Source: Dyadobacter sp. CY312
Lineage (GTDB): Bacteria; Bacteroidota; Bacteroidia; Cytophagales; Spirosomataceae
NCBI RefSeq assembly: GCF_021390535.1
Contig: NZ_JAJUXG010000011.1
Location: forward strand, 62,001-126,000
Length of the DNA stretch: 64,000 nt
Direction of reading: 5' to 3'
Both the position numbers and the translations under genes were made by a program. Below are positions 8,872 to 18,124 of this stretch, piece after piece. The notes under the pieces are model-generated. The model saw nothing but the letters and a program-made list of their open reading frames with translations, did not search any database and had not been told where the DNA came from. Positions within the stretch are counted from its first letter, which is position 1. Each line of letters starts with the position of its first letter.

Positions 8872-9216
8872 TCAGGCAAGCCTGGTTCCGTTTGGTACCG
8901 GAAAATCCGGCGAGGAAAGAATCACTTCTCCATTATCCAGCACATAACCTGTCGTAAGTACTTCCGATCGAAAATCAGCGATTTGTTTAACAGGAAAATT
9001 GATCACACACAAAATCTGCTTATTGAGCAGATCTTCCTTTGTATAGCGTTTTGTAATCTGCGCCGAGCTCTGTTTGATGCCAATCTCCTCACCAAGGTCT
9101 ATCCATAGCTTAAACGCCGGTTTTCTTGCTTTGGGGAAATCCTCCACCCGTACTATGGTTCCTGCTCTCAAATCAACATTTTCAAATTCCTGCCACGTAA
9201 TCGTATTCATATCCAT
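8872..9216 (-). CDS. csaA: CsaA-like tRNA-binding domain protein
   Basis: 114 residues, the usual length for CsaA. The whole protein is a single tRNA-binding OB-fold, recognisable from [15 protein letters not shown] at the start, SSAQIT in the middle and the closing [20 protein letters not shown]. CsaA binds tRNA-like structures and has been described as a secretion-related chaperone in Bacillus; its exact role elsewhere is unsettled. It is a cytosolic homodimer by family. It is divergently oriented to the lactonase gene with 84 bases between them, and has no operon partner here. An alternative ATG lies two codons inside. Confidence 0.88.
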   Translation of the reverse strand: MDMNTITWQEFENVDLRAGTIVRVEDFPKARKPAFKLWIDLGEEIGIKQSSAQITKRYTKEDLLNKQILCVINFPVKQIADFRSEVLTTGYVLDNGEVILSSPDFPVPNGTRLA

Positions 9217-9300
9217 TCAACTTTAATATTTGTTTACACATTATAATAACCCAAAAATGGTCTTTACCCAAAGAACATCATTCCGAAAGGTAAACTTCAC

Positions 9301-10401
9301 ATGAAAAAGCTCAGTTTAACATTTATGGTTCTGTTTTCTCTTCTTACAAACACAGGTTTTGCACAAAAAGTCGCTACTTTTTATGTTGGAACAGGTGATA
9401 AACGGTCTGGTTCTGTGATCACAGTTTGTAATCTGGACCTGACAACAGGCAAAATTTCAGTTGTGGATTCAACTATAAATGCAATGGGACCTGGTTATCT
9501 GGCGCTCTCACCAAATAAAAAAAATCTGTATGCGGTTTCAGGAGAAAATAAAATAACGGCATTTGCAGTGATGGCAGACAAAAGGCTCAAAGAACTGAAC
9601 AGCCAACCGTCCGAAGGTGCGAATCCTTGCCACGTTTCGGTTCATCCATCTGGCAAAATGGCTTTCCTTGCCAATTACACTGGCGGAAGTTTTTCTGCAT
9701 ATACCCTTAAAGCTGACGGCTCACTTAATGCAGCTACTTATACCGAACAATATACAGGATCGGGACCGAACGAAAAGCGTCAGGAAAAGGCGCATGCACA
9801 TTTTGTTACCACCAGTCCTGACGGGAAGTATGTGTATGTGGTAGATCTGGGAAGTGACAAAATTCTCAATTATACAGTTGACATCAGCTCAGGAAAGTTG
9901 ATACCAAATCCTGCTCAACCATTTTTTAAGGCAAAACCGGGATCCGGACCCAGGCATTTTGCCATTGGGAATTCAGGTAAATCGCTCTTTCTTTTAAATG
10001 AACTTGATGCAACACTCACAGCATGCAGGATTGACAAAAACGGCGTAATTTCTGAACTCAAAACATACGAAACCGTTCCGGCCGGTCTTACCGGCAATAC
10101 AAGTGCAGCGGTTCACGTTCACCCCAACGGAAAATTTGTCTATGTGTCCAACCGCGGACACAATTCAATAAGTGGATTTAAAATCCTGCCTGATGGAACG
10201 CTTGAACCAATTGAAGAGATTACGCTGGCAATCTCAATTCCCCGCGATTTCAACTTCGATCCTTCGGGGAAATATATGATCATCGGCAATCAGGATAAAA
10301 ATAACCTGACTGTATATACTGCTGATGCCAAAACGGGCAAGCTCACATTTTTGCATGAAAGTGTTTCTGTAAAAACTCCGATTTGTATTACGTTTTTATA
10401 A
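9301..10401 (+). CDS. Secreted lactonase family protein (YbhE/Pgl-type beta-propeller)
   Basis: 366 residues. Signal peptide about 1-21, then a seven-bladed beta-propeller of the YbhE 6-phosphogluconolactonase family. Repeated blade motifs are visible: GPGYLALSPNKKNLYAV, NPCHVSVHPSGKMAFLANY, GPRHFAIGNSGKSLFLLNE and HVHPNGKFVYVSNRGHNSI. Cytosolic relatives hydrolyse 6-phosphogluconolactone; this copy is exported, so it more likely acts on an unphosphorylated sugar lactone. It is followed directly by a strong bidirectional terminator, so it is monocistronic. Confidence 0.85.
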   Translation: MKKLSLTFMVLFSLLTNTGFAQKVATFYVGTGDKRSGSVITVCNLDLTTGKISVVDSTINAMGPGYLALSPNKKNLYAVSGENKITAFAVMADKRLKELNSQPSEGANPCHVSVHPSGKMAFLANYTGGSFSAYTLKADGSLNAATYTEQYTGSGPNEKRQEKAHAHFVTTSPDGKYVYVVDLGSDKILNYTVDISSGKLIPNPAQPFFKAKPGSGPRHFAIGNSGKSLFLLNELDATLTACRIDKNGVISELKTYETVPAGLTGNTSAAVHVHPNGKFVYVSNRGHNSISGFKILPDGTLEPIEEITLAISIPRDFNFDPSGKYMIIGNQDKNNLTVYTADAKTGKLTFLHESVSVKTPICITFL

Positions 10402-10443
10402 AAAAAACTCCGGATGATTTTTCCATCATCCGGAGTTTTTTTT
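10401..10443. terminator. Bidirectional rho-independent terminator
   Basis: A 12-bp perfect stem (ACTCCGGATGAT at 10407-10418 with ATCATCCGGAGT at 10425-10436) and a 6-base loop. An A run precedes it and a T run follows, so it can work in both directions between the convergent lactonase and thioredoxin genes. Confidence 0.9.
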
Positions 10444-10503
10444 CTTGCAGCCGTACATTTTACAGTTAACTTTTAACTGTAAAATTTTCACTAAAACTCA
10501 ATA

Positions 10504-11910
10504 CTATATCTTTTTGGCTACCTTGTTCTGGTAGTAATTCATAAAATCTTCCAGCTGCTCCACCGGCATTTTCCTTGCAATGATCTTTTTGTTTTTATCA
10601 AGAATATAAACCGTTGGTGTTGTTATCACATCAAATTTTCTGTTAAAATCAATTTGTTTCAAGGCATCAAATCCGTTTATCAAACCATCCAGATGATATG
10701 TATTGATAAACGACTTCCATTCCTTTTCGTCGTGTTCAATCGATATCGCCATTACCTGAATTCCTTTTTCCTTGTTCTTTAGATAAAATTCTTTCAGTTT
10801 TGGTGATGCTTCTTTGCAATGTCCGCAGGTGGGTGCATAAAAGAACAATACGGTGTAGTTCGCCGCCAAGGTTTGCGGACTAACCTTTTTACCATCCGGG
10901 TCGGTCAGGTTTAGTGCAGGGAATGTCTTATTAACCAGGAGCGGTTTCAGCGTTGCCACCTTTTCTCCGATACGTCTTTTGGTATCATCCGCTATGCCCA
11001 TCTGCCCTGACAGATAATACTTCTCCGCCATGTGTACCCAAAGCGCCTCTGTACCCACCGTCTTCGGGTTTTCGTATTGATTGGTTATGTACCAAACAAC
11101 AAACGACTTCATATCGCTGTTTGCTTCGGTTTTAGCTATCAGTTTATCAGCGTCCCTGATCAGTGAATCGGGCACCTGCACCACCAGGTTTTTGAAATAT
11201 CTTTCCAAACGAGGCTCCACGAATGGTGTATTCATGATCCGGCTATCTGCAAAATTATAATCGTCCCAGTAATGTGCTTTGTAATAATTGAACACCCACA
11301 CTGAATCTGTTTTGCCATTGGCCAGCTTTGGCGCCTCAGGAATCTCAGGATCACCCGACATTTTGAGAATTTGTGCTGTGAAAGAATCCTTGTTTTCCGT
11401 CAAAAGTTTATCTCTGAAAGATTTAAACTCTGTCTGAGATGCCATCAGTTTTTTCTGAACATCACTTCCCTCTCCTTTGCGGATGACTTCGATCTGCTTT
11501 GATTTATTCTTTAATTCTTTTTGGTACGAATAAAAAAGCTCGTTTTCTTTTGAGCCGGTTATCTGCATTTGTCCGACCACATCACTCGTGTCGGTACTCA
11601 TAGAAAACTTGCGCTCGTTACCGGAATACAGGAATTCAATCCAATTTTTATTTCCCGGAAAAAGTATCACATACAAACCACCCGGCAGATCAGTAGTTCC
11701 TTTGAAAATGATTTTGCCCTGCGAATCGGCCTTGGCTGTGTCTTTTGGAACAAATTGCGTACTGCTCCGGCTGTAATGACCCAAGATCAGCGACGAATCT
11801 CTGATACCTTTTATGCGTGCTTCGATCTCATATCCCTGGCTGTAACCTGTTGCCGCGAAAGCGAGCGTAATGAACAGTGATAAAACCGATATGCGGGAAA
11901 AGTATTTCAT
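10504..11910 (-). CDS. DUF4369/TlpA-type thioredoxin-like disulfide protein
   Basis: 468 residues from the ATG at 11910, which opens straight into a signal peptide (MKYFSRISVLSLFITLAFAA, cleaved near GYSQ); a longer frame to 12015 adds 35 residues that lack signal character. Residues 25-115 match the DUF4369 beta-sandwich common in Bacteroidota. The C-terminal third is a thioredoxin fold of the AhpC/TlpA class with the redox pair CGHC at about 362-365 and the cis-proline in TTPTVY. It is expected to reduce or exchange disulfides in the periplasm. It is convergent with the lactonase gene and divergent from ydcF. The partner protein is unknown. Confidence 0.87.
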   Translation of the reverse strand: MKYFSRISVLSLFITLAFAATGYSQGYEIEARIKGIRDSSLILGHYSRSSTQFVPKDTAKADSQGKIIFKGTTDLPGGLYVILFPGNKNWIEFLYSGNERKFSMSTDTSDVVGQMQITGSKENELFYSYQKELKNKSKQIEVIRKGEGSDVQKKLMASQTEFKSFRDKLLTENKDSFTAQILKMSGDPEIPEAPKLANGKTDSVWVFNYYKAHYWDDYNFADSRIMNTPFVEPRLERYFKNLVVQVPDSLIRDADKLIAKTEANSDMKSFVVWYITNQYENPKTVGTEALWVHMAEKYYLSGQMGIADDTKRRIGEKVATLKPLLVNKTFPALNLTDPDGKKVSPQTLAANYTVLFFYAPTCGHCKEASPKLKEFYLKNKEKGIQVMAISIEHDEKEWKSFINTYHLDGLINGFDALKQIDFNRKFDVITTPTVYILDKNKKIIARKMPVEQLEDFMNYYQNKVAKKI

Positions 11911-12015
11911 CAGAAAAAATCCTGTTTGTATGTGACTGTTATATTTAATAATCCAACCTTTATCTTGCGGCAAAATTAACTTCAAAACGACAACTTCGGT
12001 CAGGTTCTTATCCAA

Positions 12016-12789
12016 ATGTTTTATTTTCTATCCAAAGCCATTGTTTTCCTGATCATGCCTTTCAGCATTTTCTTTATTTTGTTTGTTGCTGCACTCCTCA
12101 CAAAAAAAAGACAAAGAAAGCAAAATTTGCTGATCACTGCCTTTGTCTGGCTGTTCGTGATTTCGAATACCTGGATTGTAAGTAAGGCTTTTAAGTGGTG
12201 GGAATGGCCTTTCTCCAACATCAGTGCTGTTGAAAAAACCTATGATGTTGGCATTGTGCTGTCGGGAGGAATGACGGCTGCTATGCCTGCGGGCGCTGAT
12301 CATGCCGGCATGGGACCTAATGGCGACAGATTCACGCAAGCATTTCTTTTATACAAAGCGGGTAAAATAAAAAAGATATTCATCACCGGAATTAGCCTTC
12401 CACAGCAAATGGCTATTAAAATGGGAGAAACCCGGCAGGCTGCTCATTTTTTGGTAAAATGGGGCGTGAAACCCGAAGACATTCTGTTTGAGGAGCAGGC
12501 GCGAAATACCAGAGAAAATGCCCTGAATTCCAGGCAGGTTTTGAACGCACGATTCCCAAAAGCCAGTTTGCTGCTTATCACGTCCGCTTCACACATGAAA
12601 CGTTCTAAAAAGTGCTTCGATAAAGTGGGGATGCAAACGGATATTTTCCCCGCTGATTTCAACGGACGCGAATACGCATTTACATTTGAAAATTTCTTTA
12701 TTCCCGATACACAGGCCTTATCCGATTTCGACGCACTCTGGCACGAGTGGGTTGGCTATGTAATGTATAAGCTGATGGGCTACTGCTAG
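12016..12789 (+). CDS. YdcF/ElyC family membrane protein (DUF218)
   Basis: 257 residues. Two transmembrane helices at about 5-28 and 37-55 precede a DUF218 Rossmann-like domain (about 75-240), marked by YDVGIVLSGG, KIKKIFITGIS, EEQARNTRENA and LLLITSASHMKRS. Family members such as ElyC and SanA influence envelope/peptidoglycan homeostasis in E. coli; the catalytic activity is not established. The start codon lies 105 bases from the start of the divergent thioredoxin gene, so the two may share a regulatory region. Confidence 0.85.
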   Translation: MFYFLSKAIVFLIMPFSIFFILFVAALLTKKRQRKQNLLITAFVWLFVISNTWIVSKAFKWWEWPFSNISAVEKTYDVGIVLSGGMTAAMPAGADHAGMGPNGDRFTQAFLLYKAGKIKKIFITGISLPQQMAIKMGETRQAAHFLVKWGVKPEDILFEEQARNTRENALNSRQVLNARFPKASLLLITSASHMKRSKKCFDKVGMQTDIFPADFNGREYAFTFENFFIPDTQALSDFDALWHEWVGYVMYKLMGYC

Positions 12790-12794
12790 CCAAA

Positions 12795-12847
12795 ATAGTC
12801 ATAGGATATAATCATCTGAGAATGGAATCCCATTTCTCAATGACTAT
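12795..12847. terminator. Nested hairpin between convergent ydcF-like and pfkA genes
   Basis: Outer arms ATAGTCAT (12795-12802) and ATGACTAT (12840-12847) enclose an inner stem TGAGAATGG / CCATTTCTCA (12817-12825, 12830-12839, one bulged base). There is no T run, so termination is only likely from the position between two converging genes. Confidence 0.4.
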
Positions 12848-12906
12848 CCCTGACTATTGCTAAAACCTTCCGGATCCGGAGAGGATCTGGATATTATATT
12901 CTTTTA

Positions 12907-13881
12907 CTACACACTCAGAATCTTAACCATTCGAAGCAAATCTTCATTGATTGGCTTTGGTAATCTGATGGTATCTTCAAAAGGAGTGTAAACGAGGTCA
13001 TTATTAATGATTCCCGCCATTACATTTTTCTGTCCGGCCATAAGTCCTTCAAGAGCACCAAGTCCCAAACGGCTTGCCAATATACGGTCATAAGCAGATG
13101 GAGGACCTCCGCGCTGGGTATGTCCCAATGTTGTTACTCTGATATCCGCGTCTTCGCTTACCTGCTGTTTGATTTTCTCAGCAACTTCCACTGCGCTTCC
13201 TTCTTCATCACCTTCTGCAACAATGATGATAGACGATGATTTAGAACGGCTCCAACCTTGTTTCAGCGTTTCTACCACTTCTGAAATCGGCGTAAGTACT
13301 TCCGGCACCATCACAAGCTCAGCACCACCTGCAATACCCGACTGTACGGCGATATATCCTGAGTCACGACCCATTACTTCGATAAAAAATATACGGTCGT
13401 GCGAACTCGCTGTATCACGGATTCTGTCGATGGCGTCCAAGGCAGTATTTACAGCAGTATCAAACCCGATGGTATAATCTGTTCCATACAAGTCGTTGTC
13501 AATCGTTCCTGGTGCACCTACGGTAGGGATACCGTATTCATTCCCGAAAATCATAGCACCCGTGAATGTACCGTTTCCTCCAATGGCGATAAGGCCTTCA
13601 ATGCCCAGTTCCATCAGGTTGTCGTATGCTTTTTTCCTTCCTTCGGGCGTCATAAACTCCTTACTACGCGCCGACTTAAGTATGGTACCTCCTCTTTGTA
13701 CAATGTTACTAACAGAGTGTGAATCCATTTTGTACACGTCGCCATTAATCATTCCGTTGTATCCCCTTCTTATGCCATACACCTCTATTCCATGATAAAC
13801 AGCCCCTCTAACAACGGCTCTGATACACGCATTCATGCCTGGTGCATCTCCTCCTGAGGTAAAAACTCCAATTCTCTTCAT
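12907..13881 (-). CDS. pfkA: ATP-dependent 6-phosphofructokinase
   Basis: 324 residues, close to the usual length of about 320. Catalyses fructose 6-phosphate + ATP to fructose 1,6-bisphosphate in glycolysis, in the cytosol. Visible motifs: GGDAPGMNACIR at the start, the substrate/catalytic block PGTIDNDLYGTDYTIGFDTA (Asp128 and Asp130), MGRDSGYIA, and GHTQRGGPPSAYDRILASR. At the ATP/Mg loop the sequence is GGNGTFTGA, with Asn103 where well studied ATP enzymes have Asp (GGDG). A TAAATTTG box lies about 67 bases upstream. The gene is monocistronic and divergent from the YfhO-like gene. Confidence 0.95.
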   Translation of the reverse strand: MKRIGVFTSGGDAPGMNACIRAVVRGAVYHGIEVYGIRRGYNGMINGDVYKMDSHSVSNIVQRGGTILKSARSKEFMTPEGRKKAYDNLMELGIEGLIAIGGNGTFTGAMIFGNEYGIPTVGAPGTIDNDLYGTDYTIGFDTAVNTALDAIDRIRDTASSHDRIFFIEVMGRDSGYIAVQSGIAGGAELVMVPEVLTPISEVVETLKQGWSRSKSSSIIIVAEGDEEGSAVEVAEKIKQQVSEDADIRVTTLGHTQRGGPPSAYDRILASRLGLGALEGLMAGQKNVMAGIINNDLVYTPFEDTIRLPKPINEDLLRMVKILSV

Positions 13882-13947
13882 TTATTTATGGGGTTACTTC
13901 TATTCAATCGCTTTTATTCCTTTTTAACCTTAAAGGCACAATTTCCG

Positions 13948-13955
13948 CAAATTTA
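13948..13955 (-). promoter_or_regulatory. Candidate -7 box for pfkA
   Basis: Minus strand TAAATTTG matches TAnnTTTG exactly, giving a leader of about 60 bases. It lies in the 318-base divergent spacer 13882-14199, which is A/T-rich and otherwise shows no gene or repeat. No clear -33 element is seen. Confidence 0.4.
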
Positions 13956-14055
13956 TCTGGTATTTTCCTAAAATATACGACCTATTTGAGAATTCTATTA
14001 AAAAAATACCAAAAGAAGATTCAATTTTAACATCTCAAACATATATCAATACATT

Positions 14056-14063
14056 TATATTTG
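14056..14063 (+). promoter_or_regulatory. Candidate -7 box for the YfhO-like gene
   Basis: TATATTTG matches TAnnTTTG exactly, about 137 bases upstream of the start codon and in the same divergent spacer as the pfkA box. The long leader that would result makes this less certain. Confidence 0.35.
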
Positions 14064-14199
14064 TGCGCCTTAATAAAAATTTAACATGCAAAACAGGCCC
14101 TCATATCAAGTATTCCTGATTGAAAAGTCATATTTGTAAAATAATACGTATTCACATTCCATTCCAGTATAAAGACTGATTCAGCTTAATATTAATAAA

Positions 14200-16689
14200 A
14201 TGAAAAATTTGATTTCCTGGCAACGTATCTGGCCGCATTTGATCGCGGTAGTTGGTTTCATGATTTTATCAATTGCCTATGTGTCCCCGGTATTACAAGG
14301 CAAAAAACTAAATATGCATGACGACCAGCAAGCCAAGGCTGCTTCAAGGGAGGTTGTAATGTATCATGAAAAAACAGGAGAATGGTCGCAATGGACCAAC
14401 AGCATGTTTGGAGGAATGCCAGCTTACATGATCGGTACCGATTACTCTACCAGTTTACCTACCAAAATTGGCCAGATCGTAAATAAAATATTACCTGCAC
14501 CTGCCAATTACCTGCTTACCGGAATGGTATCAGCCTACATCCTCTTTCTGGTATTAGGAGCCGGCGGCTGGATCTCCGCCTTGGGAGCAATAGGATTTGC
14601 TTTTTCGTCATTCAATATTATCAATCTGGAAGCCGGGCACGTTTCCCAGATCATCGCAGTAATGTACGCTCCGGGCGTTTTAGCGGGCATTTTTGTGGCG
14701 TTCCGAAAAAACTGGCTCGCCGGCGCAGCTGTCACCGCCCTCTTCCTCTCTCTTGAATTATATGCCAATCACGTCCAGATTACCTATTATCTGGGTGTCG
14801 GCATAGTAATACTGGTGATTATCGAAAGTATTGGCCTCATCAAAAAAGGAGCAATAAAGGAGCTTACTTTTATACTTGCCGGTCTGGCATTTGCAGGTGT
14901 AGTTGCTGTGGGAACACACACTACAAGACTTTGGAATGCATCCGATTATACCAAAGAAACCATACGTGGCAAATCGGAACTTTCTCCCGTAACGCCTACA
15001 CAAAATGCACCAGCGCAAGACGGTCTGGACAAAGAATATGCATTTACATACAGCTACGGCATAGGTGAGATACTAACACTTGTGGTTCCGAACGCCTATG
15101 GCGGGGCATCGCAAGGACCATTAAGCAATACTTCTGAAACTTATAAATTACTTGTGGATCGCGGTATAGACGCTGCCACAGCCCAAAATGTAATAAAGCA
15201 ATTACCATTATACTGGGGCGAGCAGCCTATTATGGGTGGTCCATACTACCTCGGAGCCATCGTATTTTTCTTGTTTGTATTAGGAATTTTCATTGTAAAA
15301 ACCCCTTTAAAATACTGGATTGTTGGCGTCACTGCACTTTACATTGTATGGGCCTGGGGAAAAACAGTAGCAGGTATAAACTACCTGTTCTTTGACTATT
15401 TCCCGATGTTCAACAAATTCAGGGCGGTCACGATGGTGATTTCCCTTGCGGAATTGCTGATGATCGTACTGGCTGTACTGGCATTATCTGAAATTGTTAA
15501 GAAGAAGCTAACCTGGAAAGAACTGGAAAAACCATTCCTGACAAGTCTGGGAATTACGGGAGGACTAATGCTGATACTGGCCCTGATGCCAACGCTGTTT
15601 TTCAGTTTCCAGTCACCCAAAGACCTTCAAACCATCCAAACCTACTATATTCAGGATGCAACATTTGCACAGCAAATTGTAAATTCCATTGTGCAGGATC
15701 GTGCCGGTCTGATGAGAAGTGATGCTTTCAGGAGTCTTATTTTCATTCTGTTGACAGCCGCACTCGTTTGGCTTTGGATGAAAGACAAAATAAAACCAAT
15801 TGTATTATACACCTCCCTGATTTTGCTGATGATCTTTGATATGTTCGGCATTGACAAACGTTATCTGAATAATGACGACTTCGTAAGCAGTTTTGCGGCG
15901 GAGGCCAAAGTGGCACCAAGTGCTGCTGACGAACAAATCATGAAAGATCCTGATCCAAACTATAAGGTGCTTGATGCATCTTCGCCTCAGACAACTTTTA
16001 ACAGTGCCGACGCTTCCTATTTTCATAAGTCTCTTGGTGGATATCATGGAGCAAAGCTTAGGAGATATCAAGAATTGTTCGAAAGACAGGTTTTTAAACA
16101 AAATTCAAATCCAGATATACTTAATATGCTTAATGCAAAGTATATCATCACCGCCGACCAACAAGGCAATAAGATCGCTCAACCAAATCCGGATGCGAAC
16201 GGAAATGCATGGTTTGTTCAAAGTTTCAAAGTTGTTCCGAATGCTGACGCAGAAATGGCCGCTTTGGATTCTTTAAAAACAAAACAGGAGGCAGTCCTGG
16301 ACCAAAAATTCGCTGATAAATTGCAGGGTTTGACCCTCAAAAAGGATTCGACGGATAACATCAGACTAACCAGCTATAAGCCTAACGAGTTGATTTACGA
16401 AAGCAACTCTAAAAATGAAGGACTGGCTGTTTTCTCTGAAATCTACTACAATGTTCGTAACGAATGGCAGGTAACCATTGATGGTAAACCAGCCGACGTG
16501 TTGCGTGCAAACTATGTATTACGTGCACTAAGAGTACCGGCCGGAAAACATACGATCGTGTTCAAATTTGAACCTGTTTCGGTAACAACCGGAAAAAAAA
16601 TCGACCTTGTGAGCTCTATACTTCTGGTTGCGCTGATAGCCGGGGCTTGTTTTGTTGGAGCGAAAAAGAAAGCTGACAAAGAAGTTTAG
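14200..16689 (+). CDS. YfhO-like multi-spanning membrane protein
   Basis: 829 residues. About a dozen hydrophobic segments occupy residues 10-560, followed by a soluble C-terminal region (about 570-795) and a last helix before a Lys-rich tail. The layout and the N-terminal pattern (first helix, periplasmic loop with MHDDQQ and WTNSMFGGMPAYM, then the membrane bundle) fit the YfhO family, which has a GT-C glycosyltransferase-like fold. Bacillus YfhO glycosylates lipoteichoic acid; the acceptor in Gram-negative Bacteroidota is unknown. It is followed by a strong terminator and is probably monocistronic. Confidence 0.75.
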   Translation: MKNLISWQRIWPHLIAVVGFMILSIAYVSPVLQGKKLNMHDDQQAKAASREVVMYHEKTGEWSQWTNSMFGGMPAYMIGTDYSTSLPTKIGQIVNKILPAPANYLLTGMVSAYILFLVLGAGGWISALGAIGFAFSSFNIINLEAGHVSQIIAVMYAPGVLAGIFVAFRKNWLAGAAVTALFLSLELYANHVQITYYLGVGIVILVIIESIGLIKKGAIKELTFILAGLAFAGVVAVGTHTTRLWNASDYTKETIRGKSELSPVTPTQNAPAQDGLDKEYAFTYSYGIGEILTLVVPNAYGGASQGPLSNTSETYKLLVDRGIDAATAQNVIKQLPLYWGEQPIMGGPYYLGAIVFFLFVLGIFIVKTPLKYWIVGVTALYIVWAWGKTVAGINYLFFDYFPMFNKFRAVTMVISLAELLMIVLAVLALSEIVKKKLTWKELEKPFLTSLGITGGLMLILALMPTLFFSFQSPKDLQTIQTYYIQDATFAQQIVNSIVQDRAGLMRSDAFRSLIFILLTAALVWLWMKDKIKPIVLYTSLILLMIFDMFGIDKRYLNNDDFVSSFAAEAKVAPSAADEQIMKDPDPNYKVLDASSPQTTFNSADASYFHKSLGGYHGAKLRRYQELFERQVFKQNSNPDILNMLNAKYIITADQQGNKIAQPNPDANGNAWFVQSFKVVPNADAEMAALDSLKTKQEAVLDQKFADKLQGLTLKKDSTDNIRLTSYKPNELIYESNSKNEGLAVFSEIYYNVRNEWQVTIDGKPADVLRANYVLRALRVPAGKHTIVFKFEPVSVTTGKKIDLVSSILLVALIAGACFVGAKKKADKEV

Positions 16690-16706
16690 GTATAAAAAAG
16701 TCGTTT

Positions 16707-16742
16707 AAAACAGCAGGTGCGCCAATGCATCTGCTGTTTTTC
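16707..16742 (+). terminator. Rho-independent terminator
   Basis: A 14-bp stem (AAAACAGCAGGTGC at 16707-16720 with GCATCTGCTGTTTT at 16727-16740, one G-T pair), a 6-base loop and a T run. It lies 18 bases after the YfhO-like stop codon. Confidence 0.85.
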
Positions 16743-16779
16743 GTCTCAGGTCTCTTAATTCAAAAGATCGCTAATTTCG

Positions 16780-16787
16780 TACCTTTG
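16780..16787 (+). promoter_or_regulatory. Candidate -7 box for the LacI-family gene
   Basis: TACCTTTG is an exact TAnnTTTG match, 55 bases before the start codon and just after the upstream terminator, where a promoter is expected. Confidence 0.45.
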
Positions 16788-16841
16788 AAATGACCACTAC
16801 CCTTTTGGAGTAAAACCAGCTTTTGATAAAACAATACCGAT

Positions 16842-17840
16842 ATGCAAGCAAACCTGACCATGAAGAAAATAGCCAAAGAACTTGGTGTTTCTGTTTCTAC
16901 GGTTTCGCGCGCATTGCAAAATCATCCCAGAATCGGCTCTCTTACTACCGAAAAGGTGCAGAAGTTAGCCAGAGAATTACATTATCAGCCTAACAGCAGG
17001 GCTATAAACTTCAAAAACAACAGGTCATTCAACGTGGGAGTGGTGCTGCCCTATCTTACTGAGCAATTCTTTTCAATAGCACTTTCGGGCATAGAAGAAA
17101 CCCTGATGGAGAAAGGATATAGTGTGGTGGTGATGCAGTCCAAAAACGATTATGAGCGGGAAGCTGCTGCTGTGGACTCATTGATCCGGCATGGTGTGGA
17201 TGGAATATTGGTTTCAATGGCTTCGGAAACTTATAACAAAAGCCATTTCAATAATGCTACGCATAAGGTACCAATCGTATTTTTTGACCGAGTTCTCAAA
17301 CATCCCCGTTACAGTGCGGTTTATGGAAACATCACCAAAGCAGCATTTGATGCCATGGAATACCTGATTGAAAAAGGATATTCGGACATAGCCCTGATGA
17401 ACGGACCGAATTCGCTTCAGGCAACCTCGGAAAGGGAGAAAGGTTACGTTGATGCTTTAAAAAAATACAATATCCCTGTTGATATTCAGTATGTTAAAAA
17501 TCTGAACCTCACCAAAGAAGATACAGTACTGAAAATAAATGAGCTTTTGGATCTTGAAAACAGGCCACGAATTATTCTGGCTTTTCATGACTACATCGCA
17601 CTTGATGCCATGGAAGTATGCAAACAAAGAGGTTTAAAAATCAATCAGGACATCAGTTTCGTCACGTTCTCCAATTTGTCATTTTGCACCTATCTTGACA
17701 ACCCGCCTATTGCTACGGTTGAGCAATTCCCCGGCGAACTCGGCAGCAGCGCAGCCCAACTTTTACTTGAAGCAATGGAAACTCCCGATACCTACGAACC
17801 AAGGGAAATTGTGATTGAACCGAAGCTGATCATCCGATAA
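16842..17840 (+). CDS. LacI-family transcriptional regulator
   Basis: 332 residues. Residues 4-50 are a LacI helix-turn-helix with hinge helix (LTMKKIAKELGVSVSTVSRA, then HYQPNSRA), and residues about 62-330 are a periplasmic-binding-protein-like sugar sensor (NVGVVLPYL, VDGILVSMA, VPIVFFDRV). It should bind palindromic DNA as a dimer and release it, or grip it, on binding a sugar-type ligand. It is the first gene of a plus-strand trio with a GHMP kinase and a GH109-like protein. Two TGCGCAA palindromes between it and the kinase gene are its most likely operators. Confidence 0.92.
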   Translation: MQANLTMKKIAKELGVSVSTVSRALQNHPRIGSLTTEKVQKLARELHYQPNSRAINFKNNRSFNVGVVLPYLTEQFFSIALSGIEETLMEKGYSVVVMQSKNDYEREAAAVDSLIRHGVDGILVSMASETYNKSHFNNATHKVPIVFFDRVLKHPRYSAVYGNITKAAFDAMEYLIEKGYSDIALMNGPNSLQATSEREKGYVDALKKYNIPVDIQYVKNLNLTKEDTVLKINELLDLENRPRIILAFHDYIALDAMEVCKQRGLKINQDISFVTFSNLSFCTYLDNPPIATVEQFPGELGSSAAQLLLEAMETPDTYEPREIVIEPKLIIR

Positions 17841-17958
17841 CACCTACCGCAGACAGCTCCCTTTTATTTCGTATGAAATAAACCTGACAGGTGTAAAATT
17901 TCACAAAAGTGCAATCTTACACCTTATAAATTCCGAACAACTCTTACATTTACATTAC

Positions 17959-17974
17959 TGCGCAAATTTGCGCA
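17959..17974. promoter_or_regulatory. Candidate LacI-type operator 1
   Basis: TGCGCAAATTTGCGCA is a perfect 16-base palindrome with an even centre, as expected for a LacI-family dimer. It lies about 90 bases before the -7 box of the GHMP kinase gene. Confidence 0.55.
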
Positions 17975-17990
17975 AACGATTGGCTGAATG

Positions 17991-18006
17991 GCGCAATCGG
18001 TTGCGC
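17991..18006. promoter_or_regulatory. Candidate LacI-type operator 2
   Basis: GCGCAATCGGTTGCGC is a perfect inverted repeat built from the same TTGCGC half-site. Its centre is 32 bases from that of operator 1, about three helical turns, so two dimers could bind on the same face. Confidence 0.55.
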
Positions 18007-18062
18007 AACAGTCAGTAACCTTTTTCGATACCACAATTATTCTTTTCCTGACATTAGCAATC

Positions 18063-18070
18063 TAAATTTG
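18063..18070 (+). promoter_or_regulatory. Candidate -7 box for the GHMP kinase gene
   Basis: TAAATTTG is an exact TAnnTTTG match. An ATG at 18074 would leave almost no room for a transcript start, so this box supports the ATG at 18125 as the translation start. Confidence 0.45.
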
Positions 18071-18124
18071 TTCATGAGCTCTGACAAATCAATTATAAGT
18101 AATCCTTCATACCCTATCAGCAAG

